From Thermoleophilaceae bacterium (lineage in GTDB: Bacteria; Actinomycetota; Thermoleophilia; Solirubrobacterales; Thermoleophilaceae), in the NCBI GenBank assembly GCA_040901445.1, contig JBBDYQ010000012.1:77234-141233 (forward strand): a stretch of 64,000 bases of DNA. The letters run 5' to 3'. This document shows, in pieces, positions 1 to 8,907 of the stretch (its first letter is position 1; each line of letters begins with the position of its first letter). The notes under the pieces are model-generated. The model ran no database searches. It was given only the letters and a program-made list of their open reading frames with translations, and had not been told where the DNA came from. Both the position numbers and the translations under genes were made by a program.

Positions 1-978
1 GATGAGGTCGTCGTTCTCACCCCGGTCGCGGATGGTGCGCGAGAGGTCGCGAACCGTGGGCTCGCCGTCCTCGGCGAGGGTGCGCAGGGCGGGCAGGAAC
101 TCGCGCAGCTCGGCCGTGGCCGGCTCGGCGGCGTCCACCAGCGGGTCGACGTCGTCGAGGGCCGCGCGCAGGTTCACGAACGTGGTGTTGGCGCGGCGCA
201 TGAAGTCCGGGAAGCGGTCGAGCGTCTCCGACAGCGCCTGGGTGTCGGCCCCGGCGGCGGCCGTGGTGGCGTTGAGGTTGCCCACGAGGCCGGCGAGGTC
301 GGCGCGGCGGTCCGCGACCGTGGTGACGAGGTTCGCGCTGTCCACCACGAAGCGCTCGAGCAGCGCGGTGTCGGCCGCCAGCTCGCCGAACAGGCGCCGC
401 GAGGACGCCAGCGCCGGGCTCAGGTAGCGGAAGCCCTCGCGGGCCTCGTCCCCGCGGCCCTCGAGCGCGTCCGCCGAGCCCTGGACGAAGGTCTGGAGCG
501 CCTCGCGCGTCTCGGGCGTGAAGGTGTTGAGCACGCTGTCGATCTCGACCGCCGCCCTGGCGTTCTCCGCGGGGATCTCGCCGCCGTCGTCGATCTCGTC
601 GCCGCTGGCGCCGTTGGGCATCTGGAGGTCCACGAAGCGGTTCGCGATGCCCGACAGCGAGGTCTGGCGCACCACGGCCTGCGTGCCGCGGTCGAGCGGC
701 GCGGAGTCGTCTTCGATCTCCATCGTGATGCGCGCCATCCCGTCGTCGGCGAGCTCGAGCTGGGTGACCGATCCGACCGTGGCGCCGCCGATGCGGACCT
801 CGTTGCCCTCGACGAGCTGGGACGCGTTGAAGAACGTGGCGGTGACGGTGTAGCCGGAGCTCTGCGAGAACAGGATCCAGCCCACGAGCAGGATCGCCGC
901 GAGCACGCCCGCGACCACGGCGACGCGTGCGCCCGTACTGCGTTCCTCCTCGCTCTCGAGCGCCCGGTCCCTGGCCAC
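1..978 (-). CDS. MCE/MlaD family protein (partial, C-terminus off the left edge)
   Basis: The reading frame opens at a GTG (978) and runs off the window, giving 326 codons. The N-terminus has a charged stretch followed by one membrane segment (about residues 18-40, rich in V, A, L and I). A typical MCE domain follows: GYTVTATFFNASQLVEGNEV, then VRIGGATVG and a stretch ending in NRFVDLQMP. After about residue 110 the sequence is a long alanine-rich helical region, as usual for MCE proteins, which form substrate-binding rings or tubes for lipid import next to ABC permeases. Any mce partners must lie to the left, because bioA is immediately to the right. Family assignment is confident; the lipid cargo is unknown. 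Confidence 0.85.
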   Translation of the reverse strand, partial: MARDRALESEEERSTGARVAVVAGVLAAILLVGWILFSQSSGYTVTATFFNASQLVEGNEVRIGGATVGSVTQLELADDGMARITMEIEDDSAPLDRGTQAVVRQTSLSGIANRFVDLQMPNGASGDEIDDGGEIPAENARAAVEIDSVLNTFTPETREALQTFVQGSADALEGRGDEAREGFRYLSPALASSRRLFGELAADTALLERFVVDSANLVTTVADRRADLAGLVGNLNATTAAAGADTQALSETLDRFPDFMRRANTTFVNLRAALDDVDPLVDAAEPATAELREFLPALRTLAEDGEPTVRDLSRTIRDRGENDDLI

Positions 979-1035
979 TCCGGGGTGTTTACCAGGAACT
1001 CCGCGCGGGCAATCCCCGTATCCGTTAGCGCGCGG

Positions 1036-2316
1036 TTAAGCCGCGACTGATGTTTGGGCCGTGTCCGCGACCGCCGCCTGGATCGAGTCGGCGGTGATCT
1101 GCACCAGACGGGTGAGGTCGTGGTGCGAGATGGCGAGCGGCGGCATGAGCACGACGACGTCGCCGAGTGGGCGCACGATTGCGCCCCGGCGGCGCGCCTC
1201 GAGCGTGACGCGGTGGCCCATGCGCGCCTTCAGCTCATGCTCGCCCAGGTCGATGCCCACCATGAGGCCGCGGCGGCGGACCTCCGCCACGCAGTCCAGG
1301 GCAGCCACCGGCTCGAGCAGCTCTCCCAGCAGCTCGAGGGTGGGGCCCAGGCGCTCGAGCGTGCGCTCCTCCTCGAACACGTCCAGCGTGGCGAGGGCGG
1401 CCGCACAGGCCAGCGGATTGCCCGTGTAGGTGTGGCCGTGGAAGAAGGTGCGGAACTCCTCGAAGCGGCCGAGGAAGCCCTCGTAGATCCGCTCCGTGGC
1501 CAGCGTGGCCGCGAGCGGCAGGTAGCCGCCGGTGATGCCCTTGGCCAGGCAGAGGAGGTCCGGGCTGACGCCCTCGTGCTCGCAGGCGAACATGCGGCCG
1601 GTGCGGCCGAAGCCGGTGGCCACCTCGTCGCAGATGAGCAGCACGCCGTGGCGGTCGCAGAGCTCGCGGACCGCGCGCAGGTAGCCCTCGGGCTGGACCA
1701 GGATGCCCGCCGCGCCCTGTACGAGCGGCTCCACGATGACCGCGGCCACGTCGGGGCCGAGCGCGCGCTCCATGGCTCCGACATCGCCCGCCGGCACGCG
1801 CGTGGCCTCGAACAGCAGCGGCCGGTAGAGCGAGTGGAAGAGGTCGATGCCGCCCACCGACACCGATCCCACCGTGTCCCCGTGGTAGGCGTTCTCCAGG
1901 CAGACGAAGCGCTCCCGGGCCTCGCCCTGCTGGCGCCAGTACTGGAACGCCATCTTCAGGGCGATCTCGCACGCCGTGGAGCCCGAGTCCGAGTAGAAGA
2001 CGCGGCTGAGCCCCTCGGGCGCCAGCTCCACGAGCCGGCGCGCGAGCTCGATGCCGGGCCCGTGGGAGAGGCCGAGCATGGTGGAGTGCGCCACGCGGTC
2101 GAGCTGCTCGCGGACGGCGGCGTCGATCTTCGGGTGGCGGTGCCCGTGGACGTTGCACCAGAGCGACGAGACGCCGTCGATGTAGCGGCGGCCCTCGGCG
2201 TCGATGAGGTCCGTGCCCTCGGCGCGCTCCACAACGAGCGGCTCCTCCTCCACCCACCCCTGCTGCTGGGTGAACGGGTGCCAGAGGTGGCGATGGTCGT
2301 CGTCGCGCAGTGTCAC
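1036..2316 (-). CDS. bioA: Adenosylmethionine-8-amino-7-oxononanoate aminotransferase
   Basis: A 426-residue class III PLP aminotransferase that converts KAPA to DAPA in biotin synthesis, using S-adenosylmethionine as amino donor. Seen in the protein: HLWHPFTQ near the N-terminus (the BioA hallmark), YSDSGSTACEIALKMA, AYHGDTVGSVSVGG, and the PLP lysine in LAKGITGGYLP. The start is a GTG at 2316 with GGAG ten bases before it. It is divergent from the spermidine-synthase-like gene with only 36 nt between them. The other biotin genes (bioB, bioF, bioD) lie about 6 kb away on the same strand, so the pathway is split into two transcription units. Confidence 0.95.
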   Translation of the reverse strand: MTLRDDDHRHLWHPFTQQQGWVEEEPLVVERAEGTDLIDAEGRRYIDGVSSLWCNVHGHRHPKIDAAVREQLDRVAHSTMLGLSHGPGIELARRLVELAPEGLSRVFYSDSGSTACEIALKMAFQYWRQQGEARERFVCLENAYHGDTVGSVSVGGIDLFHSLYRPLLFEATRVPAGDVGAMERALGPDVAAVIVEPLVQGAAGILVQPEGYLRAVRELCDRHGVLLICDEVATGFGRTGRMFACEHEGVSPDLLCLAKGITGGYLPLAATLATERIYEGFLGRFEEFRTFFHGHTYTGNPLACAAALATLDVFEEERTLERLGPTLELLGELLEPVAALDCVAEVRRRGLMVGIDLGEHELKARMGHRVTLEARRRGAIVRPLGDVVVLMPPLAISHHDLTRLVQITADSIQAAVADTAQTSVAA

Positions 2317-2352
2317 GGGCGACTCCGGACGCTAGCTATCGTCCAGGTCGGA

Positions 2353-3849
2353 ATGCCGCCCCTTCCGCTCCTCGTCTTCGTGGTGGGGACGGGCTCGCTC
2401 GGCGCCGAGATCGCCGCCGTGCGCCTGCTCGCTCCCTACTTCGGCGCGTCCACGATCGTCTGGGCCAACACGATCGGGATCGTGCTGGTGGCCCTGTCGG
2501 TGGGCTACTGGCTCGGCGGCCGCTGGGCGGACCGCTGGCCCGACCGCCGGCGCCTCTGCCTCGTCACGCTCGGCGCCGCGGTGCTGCTCGCCCTGGTGCC
2601 GTTCGCGGCCGACCCGCTGCTCGGAGTGGCGGTGGACGCGCTCGACTCGATCTCCGCCGGCGCCTTCCTCGGCTCGCTCATCGCGGTGCTCGTGTTGCTG
2701 GCGATCCCGGTGATGCTGCTGGGCACCGTGTCGCCGTGGGCCATCCGGCTGGCGGTGGAGCGGGTGGAGGAGGCGGGCCAGGTGGCCGGGCGCCTGTACG
2801 CGCTCTCCACCGCGGGGAGCCTGCTGGGCACGATCACCTCCGCGCTGCTGTTCATCCCGCTCGTGGGCACGCGCAGGACGTTCCTGATCTTCGCCTTCGC
2901 GATCGCGCTCGTGGCGGTGCTGGGGCTGCGTCCGGTGCGCCGCTACGCGCTCGCGCCGGCGGCCATCGTGGTGCTCGCGGCGCTGCCGGTGGGCACTCTC
3001 AAGGCGCAGACGGACCACGGCGGCGAGGTGATCCACGAGGCCGACACCGAGTACCAGTACGCCCGCGTGATCGAGCGCGACGACGGCACCCGCCTGCTCG
3101 AGCTCAACGAGGGACAGGCGCAGCACTCCGTCTACCACCCCGACACGGTGCTCACCGGCGACGTCTGGGACGGCCACCTCGTGCTGCCGTTCACCTCGCT
3201 GGACGCGCCGCCCGACCGGGTGGCGATCCTCGGCAACGCCGCCGGCACGACCGCGCGCGCGTACGAGGAGTTCTTCCCCGGCACCCGTGTGGACGGGGTG
3301 GAGATCGACCCCGAGCTGTCGGATATCGGGCGCGAGTACTTCGACATGAACAACCCGCGGCTGCACCTCTATCACGAGGACGCGCGGCCGTTCCTGCGCC
3401 GGATCGACGCGCGCTACGACGTGATCTCGGTGGACGCCTACCGCCAGCCCTACATCCCCTTCTACCTCTCCACGGAGGAGTTCTTCGAGCTCTGCCGCGA
3501 CCGGCTGGCGCCCGGCGGCGTGCTGATCGTGAACGCTGGCCACCCAGAGGGCCAGGACGAGCTCGAGGAGGTGCTCACCGCGTCGATCGGCCAGGCGTTC
3601 CCCAACATCCTCCGCCACCCGATCGAGGACACGAACACGCTGATCGTGGCGAGCGAGAGCCCGATCTCCTCCGAGCGGCTGCGCGACCGGATCCCGGACC
3701 TGCCGGCCGGGCTGCAGTCCACGGCGCTGCAGGCTGCCGCCGAGATCGAGCCGCCGCTGCGGGGCGGCACGGTCTACACCGACGACAGGGCGCCCGTGGA
3801 ATGGCTGATCGACAAGTCGATCGTGGACTACGCCGCCGGCGACGACTGA
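2353..3849 (+). CDS. Membrane-fused spermidine-synthase-like protein
   Basis: A 498-residue protein starting at ATG 2353. Residues 1 to about 210 form several hydrophobic membrane helices (start PLPLLVFVVGTGSLGAEI, later ALLVLLAIPVMLLGTVSPWA). The C-terminal half is a Rossmann methyltransferase-like domain of the spermidine synthase family: LELNEGQAQHS, then VAILGNAAGTTARAYEEFFP, then VDGVEIDPELSDIGREYFDM and DARPFLRR. This is the fused MFS-like/spermidine synthase architecture common in actinobacteria and other soil bacteria. Whether it makes a polyamine is uncertain, since many fused members lack a proven substrate. It is divergent from bioA. A GCCGG-GTTA-CCGGC hairpin follows the stop. Confidence 0.85.
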   Translation: MPPLPLLVFVVGTGSLGAEIAAVRLLAPYFGASTIVWANTIGIVLVALSVGYWLGGRWADRWPDRRRLCLVTLGAAVLLALVPFAADPLLGVAVDALDSISAGAFLGSLIAVLVLLAIPVMLLGTVSPWAIRLAVERVEEAGQVAGRLYALSTAGSLLGTITSALLFIPLVGTRRTFLIFAFAIALVAVLGLRPVRRYALAPAAIVVLAALPVGTLKAQTDHGGEVIHEADTEYQYARVIERDDGTRLLELNEGQAQHSVYHPDTVLTGDVWDGHLVLPFTSLDAPPDRVAILGNAAGTTARAYEEFFPGTRVDGVEIDPELSDIGREYFDMNNPRLHLYHEDARPFLRRIDARYDVISVDAYRQPYIPFYLSTEEFFELCRDRLAPGGVLIVNAGHPEGQDELEEVLTASIGQAFPNILRHPIEDTNTLIVASESPISSERLRDRIPDLPAGLQSTALQAAAEIEPPLRGGTVYTDDRAPVEWLIDKSIVDYAAGDD

Positions 3850-3851
3850 TT

Positions 3852-3865
3852 GCCGGGTTACCGGC
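3852..3865. terminator. Short hairpin after the spermidine-synthase-like gene
   Basis: GCCGG, loop GTTA, CCGGC lies two bases after the TGA, in the convergent gap before the cupin gene. There is no clear T-run, so this is only a terminator candidate. The rest of the 105-nt gap shows nothing recognisable. Confidence 0.35.
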
Positions 3866-3954
3866 GCTTCCGGAGGGTAGGAGATGGATTCACCGCCAAG
3901 GGGTCGGTTCGGCAGCTTGGGTCCTCCGGCCCACCCCTAGGCACCTCTTCGCTG

Positions 3955-4593
3955 TCAGCCGCCGGTCAGCGCCTGGAAATCCGGTTCCTCGCGCAGGCCG
4001 GCGAGGGCGTCGTCGGCTCTCGCGTCCACGGCGAGGTCCGGCGCCGCCTCTATGGCCCGGCGCAGAGCCTCCAGCGCTGCGGCGGTATTGCCCGCGCGGG
4101 CTTCCACGCGCGCCACCCGGTAGTGCAGCCCCGCGCTGTCGGGATGGCGGGCGAACCCCTCGTCGAGGATCTCGCGCGCGCGCTCGGGCGACTCCGCGGC
4201 GCCGGCGCGGAAGCCCCACTCCCAGGCCGAGGGCTCGAACACCGGCGGGCCGCCGAAGGAGAGCACGGTCGTGCCCGGCTCGAGCGCCTGGGCCTGGCGG
4301 TGCACCTTCGGGTCGCGGACGAAGACGTATGTGCCCTCGGCGGCCTCGAACACGTCGCCGTCGAGCGTAAAGCGCGCTCGCCCGCGCGCCACGAAGTAGA
4401 GCTCCTCGTGCCCGGGATTCCCGTCCTCGTCGTGCGGCTCCACAACGTCCTCGCCGGCCTGTTCGGCGGTGTAGGCGTTCGTGCCGAACGCCCGGATGTC
4501 GAAGTGGGCGCGCACCGGGCGCCAGGTGAGCGTGCCCGGGCCGGGGAGAGCCTCGAGGTCGTCGAGGCGGGCCACCGCCCAGCGATCGCTCAC
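3955..4593 (-). CDS. Cupin domain protein with C-terminal TPR-like helices
   Basis: A 212-residue protein. Residues about 30-115 look like a single cupin barrel: GHEELYFVARGRARFTLDG followed by EGTYVFVRDPKVHRQAQA, with the conserved glycines and histidines. The tail (about 125-205) has paired alanine-rich helices of TPR type: ILDEGFARHPDSAGLHYRVA and then AGNTAAALEALRRAIE. Its start overlaps the stop of the upstream NAD-binding gene by 4 nt (ATGA), so the two are probably translated together. The ligand is unknown. Cupins of this size often bind a metal or act as sensors or small enzymes. Confidence 0.75.
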   Translation of the reverse strand: MSDRWAVARLDDLEALPGPGTLTWRPVRAHFDIRAFGTNAYTAEQAGEDVVEPHDEDGNPGHEELYFVARGRARFTLDGDVFEAAEGTYVFVRDPKVHRQAQALEPGTTVLSFGGPPVFEPSAWEWGFRAGAAESPERAREILDEGFARHPDSAGLHYRVARVEARAGNTAAALEALRRAIEAAPDLAVDARADDALAGLREEPDFQALTGG

Positions 4594-5228
4594 AGCGAGC
4601 GCACAGCCTCGTCCACCGGCGTCTCGCCGGCGAGCAGCTCGAGGTCGCGGCCGATCGTGCCCGCGTGCTCGAGGCAGGCGAGCAGCACGGCGGCCACGTC
4701 GTCGCGCGGCACCTTGCCGCGGCGGCCCAGGCGCTGCGCCAGTGCCACGCGGCCGCTGCCGGCGTCGTTCGTCAGGCGCCCGGGCTTGAGGACCGTCCAG
4801 CCCAGGCCGGAGTCGCGCAGCGCGGCGTCGGCCTCGGCCTTGGCCTCGAGATAGGGCTGCATCGGGCCGCCGGCCGCGGGGTCGCTCGTGCCCATCGCGC
4901 TGACCATGAGGTAGCGGCGCACGCCGCCGGCCTTGGCGGCGTCGATCAGCTTCAGCGCGCCGCCGAGGTCCATCGTGCGCTTGCGCTCGGCCCCGCTGCC
5001 GGGACCGGCGCCCGCGGCGAACACGACGGCGTCCGCGCCCTCGACCCCCGCCGCCGTGTCGTCATCGGCCTCGAGGTCGGCCAGGATGCCCTCGGCGCCG
5101 AGCGCCTGGAGGTCGGCGATGTGCTCCGGGTTGCGTACGAGCCCGGCGGCCTCGTGGCCGCCCTCCGCCAGCATCCGCAGCAGCCGCTGGGCGATCTGGC
5201 CGTGCCCGCCTGCGACGACGACACGCAT
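4590..5228 (-). CDS. NAD(P)-binding atypical SDR (NmrA/YwnB-like)
   Basis: A 212-residue atypical short-chain dehydrogenase fold. The N-terminus VVVAGGHGQIAQRLLRMLAE carries the glycine-rich nucleotide-binding turn. AVVFAAGAGPGSGAERKRTM, YLMVSAMG and PYLEAKAEADAALRDS follow, the usual order for NmrA-like NAD(P)H-binding proteins. Such proteins act as redox sensors or flavin-type reductases; the substrate here cannot be told. It is the first gene of a two-gene unit with the cupin gene. Confidence 0.85.
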   Translation of the reverse strand: MRVVVAGGHGQIAQRLLRMLAEGGHEAAGLVRNPEHIADLQALGAEGILADLEADDDTAAGVEGADAVVFAAGAGPGSGAERKRTMDLGGALKLIDAAKAGGVRRYLMVSAMGTSDPAAGGPMQPYLEAKAEADAALRDSGLGWTVLKPGRLTNDAGSGRVALAQRLGRRGKVPRDDVAAVLLACLEHAGTIGRDLELLAGETPVDEAVRSL

Positions 5229-5391
5229 GGCTGGAGGTTACGACGAACCCGTTCAGAGCAGCCGGGCGCGCACTGCCGCGATCTCGTCGTCACCGAGCCC
5301 ACCCCGGCGCAGGCGGGCCTTCACGTCGAGCGTTGCCGGCACTGTGAGGACGTCGCGGACGTTGCGGCCGCCGTCCCAGTCGAGCTGCCGA

Positions 5392-5892
5392 TCAGGGACG
5401 ATGGCCGAGCTCCTCGGGGAGCAGGTCCATCAGCAGGCCGTCCCGCGGCTCGCGGCCCTCGAGACGCTCGTAGCGGCGCATCACTCCCACCGGCTTGAAG
5501 CCGACGCGCTCGTAGCAGCGGATGGCGCGCGCGTTGCCGGCCGCCGGGTCGATCGTGATGCGCACGTGCCCGCGCGCCTCGATGAGCCAGCGGGCCATCG
5601 TGCGCACCGCGTCCGTGCCGAGGCCGCGGTTCTGGAAGTCGGGGTGCAGGGTGACGTCGATGCCTGCGTGGCGGTACTCGGGGTCGTCCTCCTCGCTGTA
5701 GCCGATCAGGCCGGCCAGGCGCCCGGATTCCTCAACCGCGAACCAGCAGCCGTCGAACAGCTCCCGCCGCACCCGCTCGAGGTCGAACGTGCCCCACCAC
5801 TCGGCTACCGACGGCTCGGTGAGTATCTCCAGCAGCGCCTGGGCGTCGTCGTCGCGCAGCGGGCGCAGGCGGATGCGATCCCCCTCGATCAC
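5392..5892 (-). CDS. GNAT family N-acetyltransferase
   Basis: About 166 residues if it starts at GTG 5892 (protein starts VIEGDRIRLRPLRDDDAQAL); an ATG at 5946 would add 18 residues without clear homology. The acetyl-CoA binding motif is visible as LHPDFQNRGLGTDAVRTMAR, followed by ITIDPAAGNARAIRCYERVG. This is the RimJ/RimL and aminoglycoside 6-prime acetyltransferase type fold. The acetyl acceptor is not predictable. It is divergent from the disulfide oxidoreductase gene. No strong ribosome-binding site is seen for either start. Confidence 0.8.
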   Translation of the reverse strand: MIEGDRIRLRPLRDDDAQALLEILTEPSVAEWWGTFDLERVRRELFDGCWFAVEESGRLAGLIGYSEEDDPEYRHAGIDVTLHPDFQNRGLGTDAVRTMARWLIEARGHVRITIDPAAGNARAIRCYERVGFKPVGVMRRYERLEGREPRDGLLMDLLPEELGHRP

Positions 5893-5944
5893 GTGAACGA
5901 GGATAGGTCGACAGGGCATGCGGGCGTGAGGGAGGATCGGCCGC

Positions 5945-7300
5945 ATGAGCCAGGACTACGACGTCATCATCATCGGCGGCGGGCCATCCGGCGAGCATTG
6001 CGCCGGGGCGCTCGCCAAGGGTGGACTGCGGGTGGCCATCGTCGAGCGGGAGCTCGTCGCGGGCGAGTGCTCCTACTGGGCCTGCATTCCGTCGAAGACG
6101 CTGCTGCGGCCGGGCGAGGCGCTGCAGGCCGCCCGTGAGGCGCCGGGCGCCCGCGAGGCGGTGGACGGCGGCATCGACCCCGCGTCGGCCTTCGCCTGGC
6201 GCGACTTCATGGTGTCCGACTACAGCGATGCCGGCCAGGTGGCGTGGATGGAGGACGAGGGCATCGACCTCATCCGCGGCGCCGGCGCCCTGGCCGGTCA
6301 GGGCGCGGTGACCGTCGGCGACCGCACCTACACGGCGAAGGACGTCGTGATCTCCACCGGCTCGGATCCGGTGATCCCGCCGGTGCCCGGGCTGCGCGAG
6401 CTCGACGGCGTGTGGACCAACCGCGAGGCCACGGGGCTGCGCGAGGTGCCCCGGCGCCTGCTCGTGCTCGGCGCGGGGCCCGTGGGGGTGGAGATGGCGC
6501 AGGCCATCCGCCGCCTGGGCGCCGAGGTCGCGCTCGTGGCCAGCCGGGAGCGCGTGCTCCCCCGCGAGCCGGATGCGCTCGGCGAGGGTTTGGGCGAGGC
6601 CCTGGCCGCCGATGGCGTGGAGCTGTGCTTCGGCGAGCGCGCCGCGAGCGCGCGACGCGAGGGAGAGGACTATGTGCTCGAGCTCTCGGGCGGCGGCGAG
6701 CTGCGCGGCGACCGCCTGCTGGTGGCCACCGGGCGCCGCCCGCGGGTCGACGGGCTCGGGCTGGAGACGATTGGCATCGAGCCCGGCGAGGGCGGGGGCG
6801 TCCCCGTGGACGCGCGCATGGGCGCGGCCGAGGGCGTGTGGGCCATCGGCGACGCCACGGGCGTGTGGCCGCTCACCTACGTCGGCAAGTACCAGGGCCG
6901 GGTGGCCGCCGCCAACATCCTCGGCGAGAAGCGCGAGGCCGCCTACGACGCGGTGCCGCGCGTTGTGTTCACGGATCCGCAGGCCGCCTCGGTGGGGGAG
7001 GCCGACGGGCCGTTCACGGGCACTGTCCCGCTGTCGTCGGTGCCGCGCACGTCCACCTACACCCGTGCGTACGACTCCCGCCCCGGCTTCCTCACCCTGG
7101 TGTCCGACGGCGACCGCCTGACCGGCGCCTACGCGCTCGGCCCGGAGGCGGGCGAGTGGCTGCAGCAGGCCACGCTCGCCATCCGGGCCGCGGTGCCGCT
7201 CGCCGTGCTCAACGACACGATCCAGCCGTTCCCCACCTTCTCGGAGGCCTTCCTGTTCGCGCTGTCCGACCTCGCGGAGAAAGACCCGGCGGCGGTCTAG
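5945..7300 (+). CDS. FAD-dependent pyridine nucleotide-disulfide oxidoreductase (Lpd/MerA-like)
   Basis: A 451-residue class I flavoprotein disulfide reductase. The N-terminal FAD motif is [20 protein letters not shown]. The redox pair is C42-x4-C47 in [12 protein letters not shown]. The second dinucleotide site is [20 protein letters not shown], and the FAD-contact motif [10 protein letters not shown] follows. The C-terminal dimerisation domain lacks the usual H-x4-E in HPHPT form; it reads [12 protein letters not shown]. The substrate may therefore differ from dihydrolipoamide or mercury. A GGGAGG lies before the ATG. It converges on the ZIP gene with a 6-nt gap. Confidence 0.88.
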   Translation: MSQDYDVIIIGGGPSGEHCAGALAKGGLRVAIVERELVAGECSYWACIPSKTLLRPGEALQAAREAPGAREAVDGGIDPASAFAWRDFMVSDYSDAGQVAWMEDEGIDLIRGAGALAGQGAVTVGDRTYTAKDVVISTGSDPVIPPVPGLRELDGVWTNREATGLREVPRRLLVLGAGPVGVEMAQAIRRLGAEVALVASRERVLPREPDALGEGLGEALAADGVELCFGERAASARREGEDYVLELSGGGELRGDRLLVATGRRPRVDGLGLETIGIEPGEGGGVPVDARMGAAEGVWAIGDATGVWPLTYVGKYQGRVAAANILGEKREAAYDAVPRVVFTDPQAASVGEADGPFTGTVPLSSVPRTSTYTRAYDSRPGFLTLVSDGDRLTGAYALGPEAGEWLQQATLAIRAAVPLAVLNDTIQPFPTFSEAFLFALSDLAEKDPAAV

Positions 7301-7306
7301 GCGCGC

Positions 7307-8074
7307 CTACGCGAGCACGTACCCTGCCGCGAATCCCAGCACCGTGGCGGACGCCACGACGCGGTTCACCTGGGTGAACGCGTGCGGGATGATCGCGATC
7401 GAGACGACGGCGAGGACCGCCCCCGCCGCGACGGCCTGCGCCGTTCCGACGATGCGCGCATCCACGTCGGCGAGCACAGTGCCGCCGAGGATCGTCGCCA
7501 GGGCCAGCGCCACGCCGATGCCGCCCAGGAGGCTGACCGCGAAGCGCTTGGTGTGACCGCCCGCGATGATCGGCTGGGCGGCCCCGTAGGCCTCCACCAG
7601 GTTGCCCACGAGGATGCCGATCAGCAGGGCCAGCCCGACCTCCCCCTCGGCGATTGTCAGCCCGAGGGCGATCGACTCGGGCACCCCGTCGACGAAGAGC
7701 CCCGCGGCGATGGACTCGCCGCGGGCGGCCTCCGCGTGGCCGGCCGGCATCCGCATCTCCTTACCCGCCGCGGCCGCGTGGCCGGAGCGCCGCATCATGG
7801 CCATGTCCTCGTCGCGGCTGAGCCATGCGTCGGCGGCCACGTAGACGGCGGTGCCGGCGAGCAGCCCGAGCGCGGTGAGCGCGGTGCCCGCCTCGGCATC
7901 GGCCTCCGGGACCAGCTCGAGGGCCACGGCCGCGAGCAGGATGCCGCCGCCGAAGGCGGTGAGCATGGCGGCCAGGCGGTCGGGCAGCCGCAGCGACGCG
8001 GCAGCCAGCGCGCCCAGCAGGAGGCTTGCCCCGATCGCCAAGCCCCAGCCGAGTGAGGGGCCGAGATTGCTCAT
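7307..8074 (-). CDS. ZIP family metal transporter
   Basis: A 255-residue integral membrane protein with about eight hydrophobic helices. The signature region is GLFVDGVPESIALGLTIAEG, followed by GILVGNLVEAYGAA. These match helices IV and V of ZIP transporters, where the metal-coordinating residues sit. A hydrophilic loop with DEDMAMMRRSGH and two further histidines lies between helices III and IV, as is usual for zinc or iron ZIPs. No metal regulator is next to it, so the ion is not assigned. Confidence 0.85.
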   Translation of the reverse strand: MSNLGPSLGWGLAIGASLLLGALAAASLRLPDRLAAMLTAFGGGILLAAVALELVPEADAEAGTALTALGLLAGTAVYVAADAWLSRDEDMAMMRRSGHAAAAGKEMRMPAGHAEAARGESIAAGLFVDGVPESIALGLTIAEGEVGLALLIGILVGNLVEAYGAAQPIIAGGHTKRFAVSLLGGIGVALALATILGGTVLADVDARIVGTAQAVAAGAVLAVVSIAIIPHAFTQVNRVVASATVLGFAAGYVLA

Positions 8075-8128
8075 CCGGGGGAGAGCCTCGCGGATCCATC
8101 GGCCGGTGTCACCCGCCTCGACCGCGGT

Positions 8129-8172
8129 GAACGTCGCGAGCCGGCCCCTATACGGGGTGGCGCGCGACGTTC
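8129..8172. terminator. Conserved GAACGTC palindrome downstream of bioD
   Basis: A 44-bp inverted repeat with perfect 10-bp outer arms (GAACGTCGCG and CGCGACGTTC), inner pairing GCC/GGC and CCCC/GGGG, and a TATA loop. It lies between the bioD stop and the ZIP start, where a terminator is expected, but has no T-run. A very similar 45-bp element lies at 33098-33142. Confidence 0.5.
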
Positions 8173-8205
8173 GGCGCGTCTTGGGCCCGGACCGGCGTCA
8201 CCCGC

Positions 8206-8883
8206 CTAGTCGAGCCAGTCGTGCAGCGGCAGCGCCGCCCCGGCGTCCGCCAGCCGCTCCAGCGACGTCTCCGGCAGCCCGCTGACCGCCACGCCCGCCA
8301 GCCGCTCGACCGTCGTGCGGTTGGACTCCTCGATCGGCTCGGGCTCCCGCGGCCAGGGCGTCATCACCAGCCCCGCCACGCGCAGCCCGGCCGTGCGAGC
8401 GGCCTCCACCGCGAGCAGCGAATGGCTGATGGTGCCCAGGCCGGTACGGGCGGCAACCACCACCGGCAGGCCGAGGTCCACGGCGAGGTCCCTCACGAGG
8501 TAGCCGGTCGTTAGCGGCACCATCAGTCCGCCCACGCCCTCGCACACCAGGGCGTCCGCATCCGAGGCGGCCGCGCGTGCGGCGGCAACCAGAGCGGCGG
8601 GGTCCAGCGGGTCGCCCGCGAGCTCCGCGGCCCAGTGCGGCGACACTGCCGGGCCGAATGTGCGCGGCGTCACGTCGACCGGGGCCTGCCCCGCCGACGC
8701 CGCGGCGGCCAGCAGCTCGTGGTCGGGAGGCCAGCCACCGCCGGGCGGCTCGTCCGTGCCCGTGACCACCGGCTTGAACGCGGCCACCCGCTCGCCGGCG
8801 GCCGCCAGGGCGGCGCATGCCGCTGCCGCGACGACGGACTTGCCGACGCCGGTGCCGGTCCCGGTGACGAAGATGCCGCGCAA
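8206..8883 (-). CDS. bioD: Dethiobiotin synthetase
   Basis: A 225-residue P-loop enzyme that closes the ureido ring of dethiobiotin from DAPA, CO2 and ATP. The start IFVTGTGTGVGKSVVAAA contains the modified Walker A motif of BioD. VAAFKPVVTG and CEGVGGLMVPLT (the conserved EGxGG of the family) follow, then ARTGLGTISHSLLAVEA. It is the last gene of bioB-bioF-bioD, 24 nt after bioF. Confidence 0.95.
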   Translation of the reverse strand: MRGIFVTGTGTGVGKSVVAAAACAALAAAGERVAAFKPVVTGTDEPPGGGWPPDHELLAAAASAGQAPVDVTPRTFGPAVSPHWAAELAGDPLDPAALVAAARAAASDADALVCEGVGGLMVPLTTGYLVRDLAVDLGLPVVVAARTGLGTISHSLLAVEAARTAGLRVAGLVMTPWPREPEPIEESNRTTVERLAGVAVSGLPETSLERLADAGAALPLHDWLD

Positions 8884-8907
8884 GTGAGCGAGCGGGCGGA
8901 GGTGGCT

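Noticed and set aside
1054-2340. Long plus-strand open frame across bioA
   Set aside because: It is the complement of a well-supported bioA and has a low-complexity Arg/Ala/His translation. Such antisense frames arise from high GC at third positions; the same holds for most other very long opposite-strand frames in the window.
8129-8172. Metal-responsive operator for the ZIP gene
   Set aside because: The near-identical element at 33098 lies between converging genes with no promoter, so a terminator or repeat reading fits better.
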